39,235 bases of DNA from Candidatus Mediterraneibacter stercorigallinarum (GTDB lineage: Bacteria; Bacillota; Clostridia; Lachnospirales; Lachnospiraceae). The DNA is taken from NCBI GenBank assembly GCA_019116185.1, contig DXCD01000261.1, positions 1 through 39,235 on the forward strand, read 5' to 3'. The position numbers were made by a program, and so were the translations under genes. This document shows, one piece after another, positions 1-7,621 of this stretch. The notes under the pieces are model-generated. The model did no database searches. It saw only the letters and a list, made by a program, of their open reading frames with translations, and was not told where the DNA came from. Each line of letters opens with the position of its first letter. Within the stretch, counting starts at the first letter, position 1.

Positions 1-5
1 TGCAC

Positions 6-2225
6 ATGAAGCGGATTCACATAAAAAAGCCGGATATCAAAGGTTTTTTTTCGAAGATCAAGAATCTGAAAAAAGAAGATATCAAAAGACATTTTAAGGA
101 AAGGAAAGAGCGGAGACAGCGGATACTGGAACAGCGCCGCAACAGCAGGTTTGCAAAGAAAATGCAGCCTGTCTACAAGTGGATGAACTGGTTCTCTCTG
201 CCGCTTCATTTCCTTCTTGCCTGCGTGGTCAATTTTATCATTGAGGTGATCTCGCGGCTGTCTTTTTTCGAGGCATGGGACTACCTTGTGGGCTCGCCTC
301 TTGTATTTCTGTACAATGCGTTTATGATATTTGCCACGTTTTCTATCGTATATCTTGTACGGAGAAGAGTGTTTGCCAGGATTCTGATCAGTGTATTCTG
401 GATCTTCCTCGGGATCTGCAACGGTTACCTGCTGATGAAGAGGGTGACGCCGTTTAATGCCCAGGATTTGAAGGCGATTTCAGAGGCACTGGCGGTAATG
501 GACAGCTATTTCAACGCGTTTGAGCTTGTTATGATCGTGATCGGAGTGACAGCGCTCATTGTGTGGATCGTCTCCATGTGGAGAAGAGGCGGACAGTTTC
601 AGGGAAAGATGCACCGGATCATTGCCCTGGGCGGAGTGGCGGTTTCTTTTGGAGCCTGCCTGGTCCTGACAAATGTAGCGATCGATAAGCGGGTTATCTC
701 TAATTATTTCGGGAATATTGCGTTCGCTTATGAAGATTACGGCTTTCCGTACTGTTTTTCCGCCAGCCTGTTTAATACCGGGATCAATAAGCCTGCCGGC
801 TACAGTGAAGAGATGATGGATGAAATCAATGCGGACGGCGGACTTACAAAGAGCGAGACCGGACGCGCGGCAGATGACCTGCCGAACATTATGTTTGTTC
901 AGCTCGAGTCTTTCTTTGATCCGACGGAAGTGGAATGGCTGCGTTTTTCTGAAGATCCGATCCCGAATTTGAGGAAGCTGTTCAATGAGTATTCCAGTGG
1001 ATATTTTAAGGTGCCTTCTGTGGGCGCCGGAACGGCAAATACGGAGTTCGAGGTGCTGACAGGGATGAGCATGCGTTTCTTCGGACCGGGAGAATATCCG
1101 TATAAGACTTATGGGAAGACAAATACCCTTGAGAGCGCCGCGTCCGCGCTTACATCTCTGGGATATGGAGCGGAAGCGCTTCATAATAACGGCGGAAACT
1201 TTTACAGCCGTGCCAAGGTGTTTAATAATATGGGATTTGACCACTATACGAGCAAAGAGTTCATGAATATCCTTCAGACAACGCCGGAAGGCTGGGCGAC
1301 AGATGATATCCTTGTGCCGAATATCATGGATTCCATGGATACTACGGAAGGGCAGGATTTTGTATTCACGATCAGCGTGGAGGGGCATGGAGAATACCCG
1401 ACGGAAAAAGTACTGGAAAATCCGGAGATCGTAGTCAGCGGCGTGGAAGATGAAGGCGAGCGCAATGCGTGGGAATATTATGTGAACCTGGTTCACGAGA
1501 TGGACAAATTTGCCGCTGACCTGATCGAGGCTGTGGAGGCGAGAAACGAGCCTACTGTACTTGTGTTCTACGGGGACCATCTGCCCACGATGAACCTTGA
1601 GGCAAAGGACCTGAAGAGCAAATATCTGTACAATACGAATTATGTGATCTGGGATAACATCGGGCTGGAAAAGCAGGATGGCAATTATGCTGCATATCAA
1701 ATCATGGCAGAAGTGTTTGACAGGCTGGATATTCATTCGGGCACTGTGTTCAATTATCATCAGCAGCGCCGCCAGACGAAGAATTATCTTGCTGATCTTG
1801 AGCTGCTCCAGTATGACATCATGTACGGAGAACAGTATGTATATGAAGAGAGCGGCGCTCCGGTCACGGAAGGCCATATGGTCATGGGAGTGAAGGATGC
1901 TGAGATCACGGAAGTAGTAGAACAGTGGGACGGATCATTCAGCATTTACGGAGATAACTTTACGAAACAAAGCAAGGTCTATATCAACGGAGAAAAGCAG
2001 ACCACAAAGTTCCTGAATAATACAAGGCTGGATCTGGAAGAGTCTCAGCTGAATGACGGGGATACCGTCATGGTGGCTCAGGTGGGGTCAAGCAATACTA
2101 TATTCAGGACTTCAAAGACATATGAATATAACGGCGGTGTCCTGACAGAGGTGCCGGCGGACGCGGACGCGCCGCAGAACGGGCGTCAGGCATTTGTCAC
2201 GCAGGAAGAAGAACAGGAAGAATGA
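6..2225 (+). CDS. LTA synthase family (sulfatase-fold) phosphoglycerol transferase
   Basis: Membrane enzyme of the LtaS/phosphoglycerol transferase family, which moves glycerol-phosphate from phosphatidylglycerol onto cell-surface polymers. The first 50 residues are very basic, followed by five membrane segments (about 60-80, 94-118, 127-145, 174-192, 205-226) and an extracellular sulfatase-fold domain. Visible active-site elements are Glu301 in VQLESF, the likely nucleophile Thr343 in GTANTEF, and Asp524-His525 in GDHLP. After the catalytic domain, residues about 630-712 read like an Ig-like IPT/TIG module (IYGDNF, SKVYING), which is absent from classical LtaS. The start lies five bases into the window, so a more upstream start cannot be excluded. 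The stop overlaps the folC start by 4 bases, so the two are probably co-transcribed. Family certain; the polymer made is unknown. Confidence 0.88.
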   Translation: MKRIHIKKPDIKGFFSKIKNLKKEDIKRHFKERKERRQRILEQRRNSRFAKKMQPVYKWMNWFSLPLHFLLACVVNFIIEVISRLSFFEAWDYLVGSPLVFLYNAFMIFATFSIVYLVRRRVFARILISVFWIFLGICNGYLLMKRVTPFNAQDLKAISEALAVMDSYFNAFELVMIVIGVTALIVWIVSMWRRGGQFQGKMHRIIALGGVAVSFGACLVLTNVAIDKRVISNYFGNIAFAYEDYGFPYCFSASLFNTGINKPAGYSEEMMDEINADGGLTKSETGRAADDLPNIMFVQLESFFDPTEVEWLRFSEDPIPNLRKLFNEYSSGYFKVPSVGAGTANTEFEVLTGMSMRFFGPGEYPYKTYGKTNTLESAASALTSLGYGAEALHNNGGNFYSRAKVFNNMGFDHYTSKEFMNILQTTPEGWATDDILVPNIMDSMDTTEGQDFVFTISVEGHGEYPTEKVLENPEIVVSGVEDEGERNAWEYYVNLVHEMDKFAADLIEAVEARNEPTVLVFYGDHLPTMNLEAKDLKSKYLYNTNYVIWDNIGLEKQDGNYAAYQIMAEVFDRLDIHSGTVFNYHQQRRQTKNYLADLELLQYDIMYGEQYVYEESGAPVTEGHMVMGVKDAEITEVVEQWDGSFSIYGDNFTKQSKVYINGEKQTTKFLNNTRLDLEESQLNDGDTVMVAQVGSSNTIFRTSKTYEYNGGVLTEVPADADAPQNGRQAFVTQEEEQEE

Positions 2226-3505
2226 CATACAAAGAGGCAGTAAAGTATATATTAGAGATTCCCAGATTTACGAAGAAAAACGACAGAGAGCACACAAGAA
2301 CTTTTCTTGCATATCTCAAGGAGCCGCAGGAGCACATGAAAGTGCTCCATGTGGCGGGGACTAACGGGAAGGGGTCTGTGTGCGCGTATCTTGACGGGAT
2401 GCTCCGTTCGGAAGGAAAACGGACGGGGCTTTTTACGTCTCCCCACCTTGTGAAGATCAATGAGCGGATCGTGGTCAACGGAGAAGAGATCAGTGACGAG
2501 GATTTCTGCGCTGTGTTTGAAAAGACATTGAACGCAGTACAGCGCATGGAAAAGGAGGGGCTGGCCCACCCTACTTTTTTTGAGTTTTTGTTGGGCATGG
2601 CTATGTGCGCCTTTGCAGAGGCGGGAGTGGAGTATGCTGTCCTTGAGACCGGACTCGGCGGCAGGCTTGACGCTACCAGCGCGGTGGAGCATCCCGCAGT
2701 GTGCGTGATCACTTCCATCGGCCTGGACCATACAGAGTATCTGGGGAATACGCTGGAAGAGATCGCCGGAGAAAAGGCGGGGATCATCCGGCAGGGCGCT
2801 CCGGTGTTTTATGCGCAGACCGCGGAGGAGAGTGACCGCGTAATTGAGCAGAACGCGCGGGAACGCGGGAGTTTCTGTAAAAAAATCGGGAAAGATGCGT
2901 ACGAAATTCTTGGAATCGAGGACAAACATATTGCATTTTCCTGTTCCAGTGCTTATTATGGTAATACCACGTGGAAATTGAACAATACCGGAGTTTACCA
3001 GCCGCAGAATGCAGTGCTTGCCATGGAAGTGATGCGTTATCTCTTTGGGGAAAACGGGCATCCGGAGCGCTGGAGGGCAGCGCTGGAAGACTTGAAATGG
3101 GCGGGGCGCATGGAAGAGGTCCTGCCGGATGTATACATTGACGGGGCACACAATATCAGTGCTGTGGAAGCATTTATACAGAGTGTCCCCAGGGACGGCA
3201 CCGGGAATATAATTCTTTTTTCCGCGGTGCAGGATAAAGATTATGAGAAGATGGCAGAGCGCCTGTGCAGAAGCGGGGCTGCCGAGCTCTATGTGGCGAC
3301 CCATATAGATGACAGCCGCGGTGCAGATGCACAGAGGCTTGCAGACATTTTCAGAAAATATACGGAACGGCCTGTCATAGTGAGAGAATCTGTGAAAGAG
3401 GCTCTCCGGTATGTGCTGGGAGTACAGAACGGGCGGAGGATCTACTGCCTGGGCTCTCTCTACCTGACGGGGATGATCAAGGGATTGATTCAGGAGGAGA
3501 TATAA
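2222..3505 (+). CDS. folC: Bifunctional folylpolyglutamate synthase / dihydrofolate synthase
   Basis: Cytosolic ATP-dependent ligase adding glutamate to dihydropteroate and to reduced folates (folate pathway). The 427-residue length is normal. The family P-loop GTNGKGS is at residues 46-52, followed by TSPHLVKINERI (folate-binding region), LETGLGGRLDATS and the Mur-ligase-type IDGAHN motif in the C-terminal domain. The start codon overlaps the preceding stop in an ATGA arrangement, and the next gene begins at the base after this stop, so translational coupling on both sides is likely. No sign of truncation. Confidence 0.95.
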   Translation: MTYKEAVKYILEIPRFTKKNDREHTRTFLAYLKEPQEHMKVLHVAGTNGKGSVCAYLDGMLRSEGKRTGLFTSPHLVKINERIVVNGEEISDEDFCAVFEKTLNAVQRMEKEGLAHPTFFEFLLGMAMCAFAEAGVEYAVLETGLGGRLDATSAVEHPAVCVITSIGLDHTEYLGNTLEEIAGEKAGIIRQGAPVFYAQTAEESDRVIEQNARERGSFCKKIGKDAYEILGIEDKHIAFSCSSAYYGNTTWKLNNTGVYQPQNAVLAMEVMRYLFGENGHPERWRAALEDLKWAGRMEEVLPDVYIDGAHNISAVEAFIQSVPRDGTGNIILFSAVQDKDYEKMAERLCRSGAAELYVATHIDDSRGADAQRLADIFRKYTERPVIVRESVKEALRYVLGVQNGRRIYCLGSLYLTGMIKGLIQEEI

Positions 3506-3640
3506 ATGCTGGATTACGAAGAAGAGCTGAAAAAATTCAAACCGAGCCTTGAGGTTGAGGAGATCGAGGACGCGGTCTATCAGGAAGATCTGTCTGATAT
3601 GACGGACCTTCTGAAACAGATCATGAATCAGAAGCAATAA
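3506..3640 (+). CDS. 44-residue acidic microprotein of unknown function
   Basis: An open frame of 44 codons plus stop that begins at the very base after the folC stop and has a GGAGGAG ribosome binding site at about 3493-3499, inside the folC end. The product begins MLDYEEELKKFKPSL, is strongly acidic (many Glu/Asp), has no membrane segment and is predicted to be mostly helical. The tight spacing, the good ribosome binding site and the amino-acid-like composition argue that it is real. The function is not recognised. The following TPR protein lies 42 bases downstream, so it is probably part of the same transcript. Confidence 0.7.
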   Translation: MLDYEEELKKFKPSLEVEEIEDAVYQEDLSDMTDLLKQIMNQKQ

Positions 3641-3682
3641 GATACTTGAAAGCGGAAGTTCAGAAAGATAGTGGGGATATAA

Positions 3683-5011
3683 ATGGACTATATGAAGAAG
3701 ATCGTGTACCATTCCAATTATTGGTACAACGATGGTCTGCGCAAGGCGCAGATGCGCGATATGTCCGGGGCGATCGCGTCGCTTCGGCGCAGCCTTCAGT
3801 TTAACAGGGAGAATATCGCGGCGAGGAATCTGCTGGGGCTTGTTTACTATGGGATCGGAGAGGTGCCGGAGGCCCTTGTAGAATGGATCATCAGCAAGAA
3901 TTTGAGGGCAAGGGATAATATCGCAGATTATTATATCAAGAATGTACAGGCGTCGGCGAAAGAACTGGAGACAATCAACCTGGCGATCAGAAAATATAAC
4001 CAGTGTCTTACATACTGCCAGCAGAATGGAGAGGATCTGGCAGTGATCCAGTTAAAGCAGGTCATATCGGCGCATCCGACATTTTTAAAGGCATATCAGC
4101 TGCTGGCGCTGATCTATCTGCACACGGAACAGTACCCGCACGCAAGACAGATCCTGCGCACGGCCAGAAAACTGGACACGACAAACGAGATCACGCTCCA
4201 CTATACGCATGAGCTGGTTCAGCAAAAAGGCAGACGCAGGCGTGAGAAGAAGAAAGAAGATGCAGTTGAGTATAATCTCGGAAACGAGACGATCATACAG
4301 CCAAAGCATTCACGTATAAAAGAAATGGCGGGACAGCTTGCAGTGGCGAATATTTTTATCGGCGCGGCCATCGGCGCCGCTGTGATCTGGTTCCTTGTCG
4401 CTCCGGCTGTCAACCAGTCCAGGGCTGACCGGATGAATGACCAGATGAGGGAGTACAGCGAGGAAATCAAATCTCTGGAAGCACAGGTCAGCGCCCAGAC
4501 AAGGACGCTGGATAATTACCGGGCATCAGGGGAAAGCGCGGAGACAGCCGCGCAGGAGACGCAGACCATACGCGACAGCTACGAGAATCTTCTGTATGCG
4601 CAGAGTCAGTATGATTCCCGGCAATACACGGATGCTGAGATGGCGGATTCGCTTCTTAATGTCAGCAGAGATTCACTTGGGACAAACGCCCAGGCCGTGT
4701 ATGACGAACTGACAGCAGCCATCTTCCCGGGCGCATGCGAGACGAATTTTGCCACAGGGATACAAGCTCTGAATGGCGGAGATTATCAGGGCGCGGTGGA
4801 CGCACTGTCAAAAGTCGTACGGATGGATGAAGGCTACAACAGCGGACAGGCCCTGTTCAGTCTGGCGCAGGCATACCAGGGGAACGGAGATAATGAAAAC
4901 GCGGTTACATACTATCAGAGAGTAGTGGAAGGATACGCGGATTCTGAATATGCGGCGCAGGCGCAGAGCAGCCTGGACGCGATCAGCCAGAATCAGGCGG
5001 CCGCGCAGTAG
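3683..5011 (+). CDS. Membrane-anchored tetratricopeptide-repeat protein
   Basis: A 442-residue protein with TPR-like helical repeats in the N-terminal part (about 11-50 and 100-170, e.g. AYQLLALIYLHTEQYPHA) and again at the C terminus (about 350-435, ALFSLAQAYQGNGDNENAV). Between them is one membrane segment at about residues 220-238 and a coiled-coil-like stretch (about 250-275) rich in Glu, Gln and Ala. It has no N-terminal signal peptide, so the topology is probably N-terminal TPRs in the cytosol and C-terminal TPRs outside. Such proteins act as protein-protein scaffolds; the partner is unknown. It ends just before a strong terminator, so it closes the folC transcript. Confidence 0.8.
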   Translation: MDYMKKIVYHSNYWYNDGLRKAQMRDMSGAIASLRRSLQFNRENIAARNLLGLVYYGIGEVPEALVEWIISKNLRARDNIADYYIKNVQASAKELETINLAIRKYNQCLTYCQQNGEDLAVIQLKQVISAHPTFLKAYQLLALIYLHTEQYPHARQILRTARKLDTTNEITLHYTHELVQQKGRRRREKKKEDAVEYNLGNETIIQPKHSRIKEMAGQLAVANIFIGAAIGAAVIWFLVAPAVNQSRADRMNDQMREYSEEIKSLEAQVSAQTRTLDNYRASGESAETAAQETQTIRDSYENLLYAQSQYDSRQYTDAEMADSLLNVSRDSLGTNAQAVYDELTAAIFPGACETNFATGIQALNGGDYQGAVDALSKVVRMDEGYNSGQALFSLAQAYQGNGDNENAVTYYQRVVEGYADSEYAAQAQSSLDAISQNQAAAQ

Positions 5012-5031
5012 AGAATAAATATTTACGAAAG

Positions 5032-5063
5032 AAAAGGATGTACGAAGAAGTACATCCTTTTTT
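5032..5063 (+). terminator. Rho-independent terminator after the TPR gene
   Basis: Perfect stem GGATGTAC (5036-5043) / GTACATCC (5050-5057) with a six-base loop. It extends to 12 pairs through A4/T4 and is followed by six T residues (5058-5063). It separates the folC/TPR transcript from the spoIIA operon. Confidence 0.9.
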
Positions 5064-5087
5064 ATGTACAATTCGAACAATATCAGT

Positions 5088-5144
5088 AAAAGGGGTCAGA
5101 CCCCTTCCAGGAGGGGTCAGGCCCCTTTTGGAGAGGCGGGGCCC
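5088..5144. repeat. Cluster of GGGGTCAGGCCCC-type palindromes
   Basis: Two tandem short palindromes lie just upstream of spoIIAA: AAGGGGTCAGACCCCTT (5090-5106, perfect 8-bp arms around one base) and AGGGGTCAGGCCCCTTTT (5112-5129). A GGGGCC at 5138-5143 can also pair with GGCCCC at 5120-5125. A third copy lies at 32593-32612 on the other strand and shares 15 exact bases. The form resembles REP/BIME-like dispersed elements; no transposase is in the window. Confidence 0.75.
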
Positions 5145-5160
5145 AAAGGGGAGGAGCAGC

Positions 5161-5475
5161 ATGAAATATCAGGTGCAGGAGAACTGTCTCACGATCTATC
5201 TGCCCCGTGAAGTGGACCACCACAATGCGGAGGAGATCAGGCGGGAGGCAGATGCAGTAATTGACCGGAACCATATTAAATACGTGATCTTTGATTTTGA
5301 GAAGACGGATTTTATGGACAGTTCCGGGATAGGGGTGATTATGGGAAGATATAAGACGATCTGCCTGATCGGAGGAGAGGTCTGGGCAGTCCACGCGAAC
5401 GCGAGGATAAAAAAGATACTGACACTCTCGGGAGTGACGAAAATAATGCAGATATATGAGGAGGACGCGGTATGA
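5161..5475 (+). CDS. spoIIAA: Anti-sigma-F factor antagonist SpoIIAA (STAS domain)
   Basis: Single STAS-domain protein of 104 residues. In sporulation, dephosphorylated SpoIIAA binds SpoIIAB and frees sigma-F in the forespore. The phosphorylation loop is intact: FMDSSGIGVIMGRY, with Ser54 aligned to the phosphorylated Ser58 of the Bacillus subtilis protein; the N-terminal VDHHNAEEI segment is also typical. An in-frame ATG further upstream exists at 5038, but it lies inside the terminator; the ATG at 5161 has a GGGGAGGAG ribosome binding site and gives the normal length. The stop overlaps the spoIIAB start by 4 bases. It is the first gene of the spoIIA operon. Confidence 0.95.
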   Translation: MKYQVQENCLTIYLPREVDHHNAEEIRREADAVIDRNHIKYVIFDFEKTDFMDSSGIGVIMGRYKTICLIGGEVWAVHANARIKKILTLSGVTKIMQIYEEDAV

Positions 5476-5927
5476 AAAATACAAATGAAATGGAGATCCG
5501 GTTTGAGAGCAGGTCAGCGAACGAAGGATTCGCAAGGGTGGCAGTGGCGTCATTTCTGACGCAGTTAAATCCTACCGTGGAGGAAGTGGCAGATGTAAAG
5601 ACAGCAGTGTCAGAAGCTGTGACAAATGCCATCATCCACGGATATGAAAACGAGATACATAAAGTGTATATCCGGTGCAGGATCGAGGACAATGTATTTA
5701 CGGTAGAGGTGTGCGACCAAGGCAGAGGAATCGAAAATGTGGAGGAAGCGATGCAGCCCATGTACACCACAAAACCGGAGCAGGACCGGTCCGGCATGGG
5801 ATTTGCTTTTATGGAAGCTTTCATGGACAGTCTGGAGGTAGAGTCCGAACCCGGAAAGGGGACAAAGGTGAAGATGAAAAAGGCTATCGGAAAAGGAAGG
5901 GAAATATGGACCACACGATCGCTTTGA
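5472..5927 (+). CDS. spoIIAB: Anti-sigma-F factor / serine kinase SpoIIAB
   Basis: GHKL-fold protein of 151 residues that holds sigma-F inactive and phosphorylates SpoIIAA with ATP. The N-box EAVTNAIIHGY (Glu48, Asn52), the G1 box CDQGRGI (Asp82) and the G2 region RSGMGFAFME are present, in the spacing expected of the RsbW/SpoIIAB family. It is translationally coupled to spoIIAA (ATGA overlap), and its last 22 bases overlap the start of sigF. This conserved gene order fixes the identity. The C-terminal tail runs a few residues longer than the conserved domain. Confidence 0.95.
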   Translation: MKNTNEMEIRFESRSANEGFARVAVASFLTQLNPTVEEVADVKTAVSEAVTNAIIHGYENEIHKVYIRCRIEDNVFTVEVCDQGRGIENVEEAMQPMYTTKPEQDRSGMGFAFMEAFMDSLEVESEPGKGTKVKMKKAIGKGREIWTTRSL

Positions 5928-6622
5928 TACAGAGATCACACGCCGGGGATAAAGAAGCAAGAGAACAGCTGGTGGAAGAAAATGTGGGACTCGTCTGGTG
6001 TGTTGTTAAACGGTTCTATGGCAGAGGCACAGAGGCGGAAGACCTGTTTCAGATCGGCAGCATCGGGCTGCTCAAAGCGATTGATAAATTCGATGTGTCC
6101 TATGATGTGAAGTTCTCCACCTATGCAGTACCCATGATCTCGGGAGAGATCAAGCGCTTCCTGAGGGACGATGGCATGATCAAGGTCAGCCGGTCATTGA
6201 AAGAACTTGCTTATAAGAGCTTACAGGCAAGGGAACGGCTTAATGCGGAGCTGGGGAGAGAGCCTACGCTGGAAGAACTGTCAGAAGAGCTGGGAGTGGA
6301 TAAGGAAGAATTGGTACAGGCGATGGAAGCAGGCGGGGAAGTGGAGTCCCTGTATCGCCCGATCCATCAGAAGGAAGGCAGTGAGATCCGTCTGCTGGAC
6401 AAGATTGAAGAAAAGGAGAGAAAAGAAGACAAGATCCTTGACCTGATGGTGTTGAAACAGCTTCTGGAGACATTGGACGCGCAGGAAAGACAGTTGATTT
6501 ATCTGCGGTATTTTGCGGATAAAACGCAGTCAGACGTGGGGAAGATGATGGGGATATCCCAGGTGCAGGTGTCACGCTTGGAGAAAAGAATTCTTCAGAA
6601 CCTGCGAAATATGGGAACATGA
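5906..6622 (+). CDS. sigF: RNA polymerase sigma factor, sporulation-specific sigma-F
   Basis: Sigma-70 family group 3 factor of 238 residues that directs early forespore transcription. Region 2 is at about 29-98 (EDLFQIGSIGLLKAIDKFD, YDVKFSTYAVPMISGEIKRF), region 3 at about 105-150 (LGREPTLEELSEELGV) and region 4 with its helix-turn-helix at about 185-237 (YFADKTQSDVGKMMGISQVQVS). The open frame extends upstream through spoIIAB, but that part encodes no sigma-like sequence; the ATG at 5906 has a GGAAGG ribosome binding site and gives the family length. Third gene of the spoIIA operon, controlled by its two upstream neighbours. Confidence 0.95.
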   Translation: MDHTIALIQRSHAGDKEAREQLVEENVGLVWCVVKRFYGRGTEAEDLFQIGSIGLLKAIDKFDVSYDVKFSTYAVPMISGEIKRFLRDDGMIKVSRSLKELAYKSLQARERLNAELGREPTLEELSEELGVDKEELVQAMEAGGEVESLYRPIHQKEGSEIRLLDKIEEKERKEDKILDLMVLKQLLETLDAQERQLIYLRYFADKTQSDVGKMMGISQVQVSRLEKRILQNLRNMGT

Positions 6623-6668
6623 CATATACCGGAAAGAACGGCGGATTTTGAAAAGAAATAAGAGCTGC

Positions 6669-6697
6669 GAATAATTCTGCTGAAAATCCAGATACTA
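6669..6697 (+). promoter_or_regulatory. Candidate sigma-G-type promoter before the spoVA genes
   Basis: GAATA at 6669-6673, a 17-base spacer and GATACTA at 6691-6697. Compared with the sigma-G consensus I recall (GHATR, 17-18 bases, CATNHTA), only the first base of the -10 differs. It lies about 36 bases upstream of the small gene that precedes spoVAA, and spoVA operons are sigma-G dependent in Bacillus. Judged by eye only. Confidence 0.45.
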
Positions 6698-6732
6698 GTC
6701 TGGAACAAAAGCAGAAAGGTCAGGTGAACCGT

Positions 6733-6960
6733 ATGGAAGACGGGCGCAGAAAAATATGGATATGCCTTCTGGTGGTGCTGCTTGCGGCAGTAGTGATCGG
6801 AGTGCTGTATTATTACAGCGAGCCCAAGGAGCAGGGATCAGAAGGATTTCTGATCAAGGCAGGGCAGTATAGTGCATTCGAATCGGACGATGGGCAGAAG
6901 GATGGATTCCGGGCGGCAGAAGCGGCTGAGAAAACACAGGAGGCGGCATATGGCTTCTAG
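6733..6960 (+). CDS. Small single-pass membrane protein between sigF and spoVAA
   Basis: A 75-residue frame starting MEDGRRKIW, with one membrane segment at about residues 8-27 (CLLVVLLAAVVIGVLYYY) and a soluble, charged C-terminal tail of about 45 residues rich in Glu, Ala, Gly and Asp. A GTG three codons upstream (6724) is an alternative start; AGGTG at 6722-6726 suits the ATG at 6733. Its end overlaps the spoVAA start by 11 bases, so it is co-translated with the spoVA genes and is probably expressed in the forespore. I recognise no family; a role in spore membrane or SpoVA assembly is inference from position only. Confidence 0.65.
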   Translation: MEDGRRKIWICLLVVLLAAVVIGVLYYYSEPKEQGSEGFLIKAGQYSAFESDDGQKDGFRAAEAAEKTQEAAYGF

Positions 6961-7621
6961 TACAACACTTTACATTAAGGGTGACCGGGATGTGGAAGTG
7001 ACGAAGCAGGACGTGACGCTGGGGGATATCCTGGTTATGGAATGTTCAGATAAGACGGTCCTGCCGAAGATAAAGACATTAAGGATTTTAAAGTTTAAAA
7101 AGCCGGGACAGCAGAGGTGTGTTGTGTCCGTATTGAAGATCATCGCGTGCATACATGAACAATATCCGGGGATTGAAGTACAGAACCTGGGGGAAACAGA
7201 TATCATCGTGACCTATGAAAACCAGAAAACACCGCCTCTGGCATGGCATATATTGAAAACAATCTTTGTGGTGGCAGTGACTTTTTTCGGGGCGGCATTT
7301 TCCATCATGGCATTTAACAATGACGTGGATGTGACGAAACTGTTCGGGCAGATCCATGAGCTCGTCACAGGACAGGAGACGAGCGGGTTTACGATACTTG
7401 AGATCTCTTACTCTATTGGGATTACGCTGGGAATCCTTATTTTCTTTAACCATTTCGGGAAAAAACGCTTTACCGTGGATCCCACGCCCATGGAGATTCA
7501 GATGAGGCTGTATGAAAATGATATCCAGACAACACTGGCGGAAGATGCGGCCAGAAAGGGGGAAGAGCTGGATGTGGGCACAATGGGCGCAGCAGATCCT
7601 TCTGGCGGCCATCGGAGTTAG
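6950..7621 (+). CDS. spoVAA: Stage V sporulation protein AA
   Basis: Membrane protein of 223 residues matching SpoVAA. It has an N-terminal soluble domain of about 95 residues (TLYIKGDRDVEVTKQDVTLGDI) and two membrane segments (about 98-122 and 148-170). SpoVA proteins act in the forespore inner membrane in uptake of dipicolinic acid and its release at germination; the exact task of AA is not settled. The ATG at 6950 has AGGAGG directly upstream within the preceding gene. It is followed by spoVAB with a 50-base overlap. Together with the sigF operon, this gives a sporulation block running from early to late forespore stages. Confidence 0.88.
   Translation: MASSTTLYIKGDRDVEVTKQDVTLGDILVMECSDKTVLPKIKTLRILKFKKPGQQRCVVSVLKIIACIHEQYPGIEVQNLGETDIIVTYENQKTPPLAWHILKTIFVVAVTFFGAAFSIMAFNNDVDVTKLFGQIHELVTGQETSGFTILEISYSIGITLGILIFFNHFGKKRFTVDPTPMEIQMRLYENDIQTTLAEDAARKGEELDVGTMGAADPSGGHRS

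Noticed and set aside
480..1877. Long minus-strand open frame of 465 residues opposite the LTA synthase gene
   Set aside because: It lies fully opposite a convincing gene, its product is rich in His, Ile and Arg as expected of an antisense shadow, and it has no ribosome binding site or known motif.
2252..3712. Minus-strand open frame of 486 residues opposite folC
   Set aside because: Antisense shadow of folC and the microprotein; composition and lack of motifs argue against coding.
5038..5160. N-terminal extension of SpoIIAA starting at 5038
   Set aside because: The extension would be encoded by the terminator and the palindromic repeats; the 5161 start has a good ribosome binding site and gives the family length.
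5675..5905. N-terminal extension of sigma-F within spoIIAB
   Set aside because: The 77 residues are an out-of-frame reading of spoIIAB with no sigma-factor similarity.
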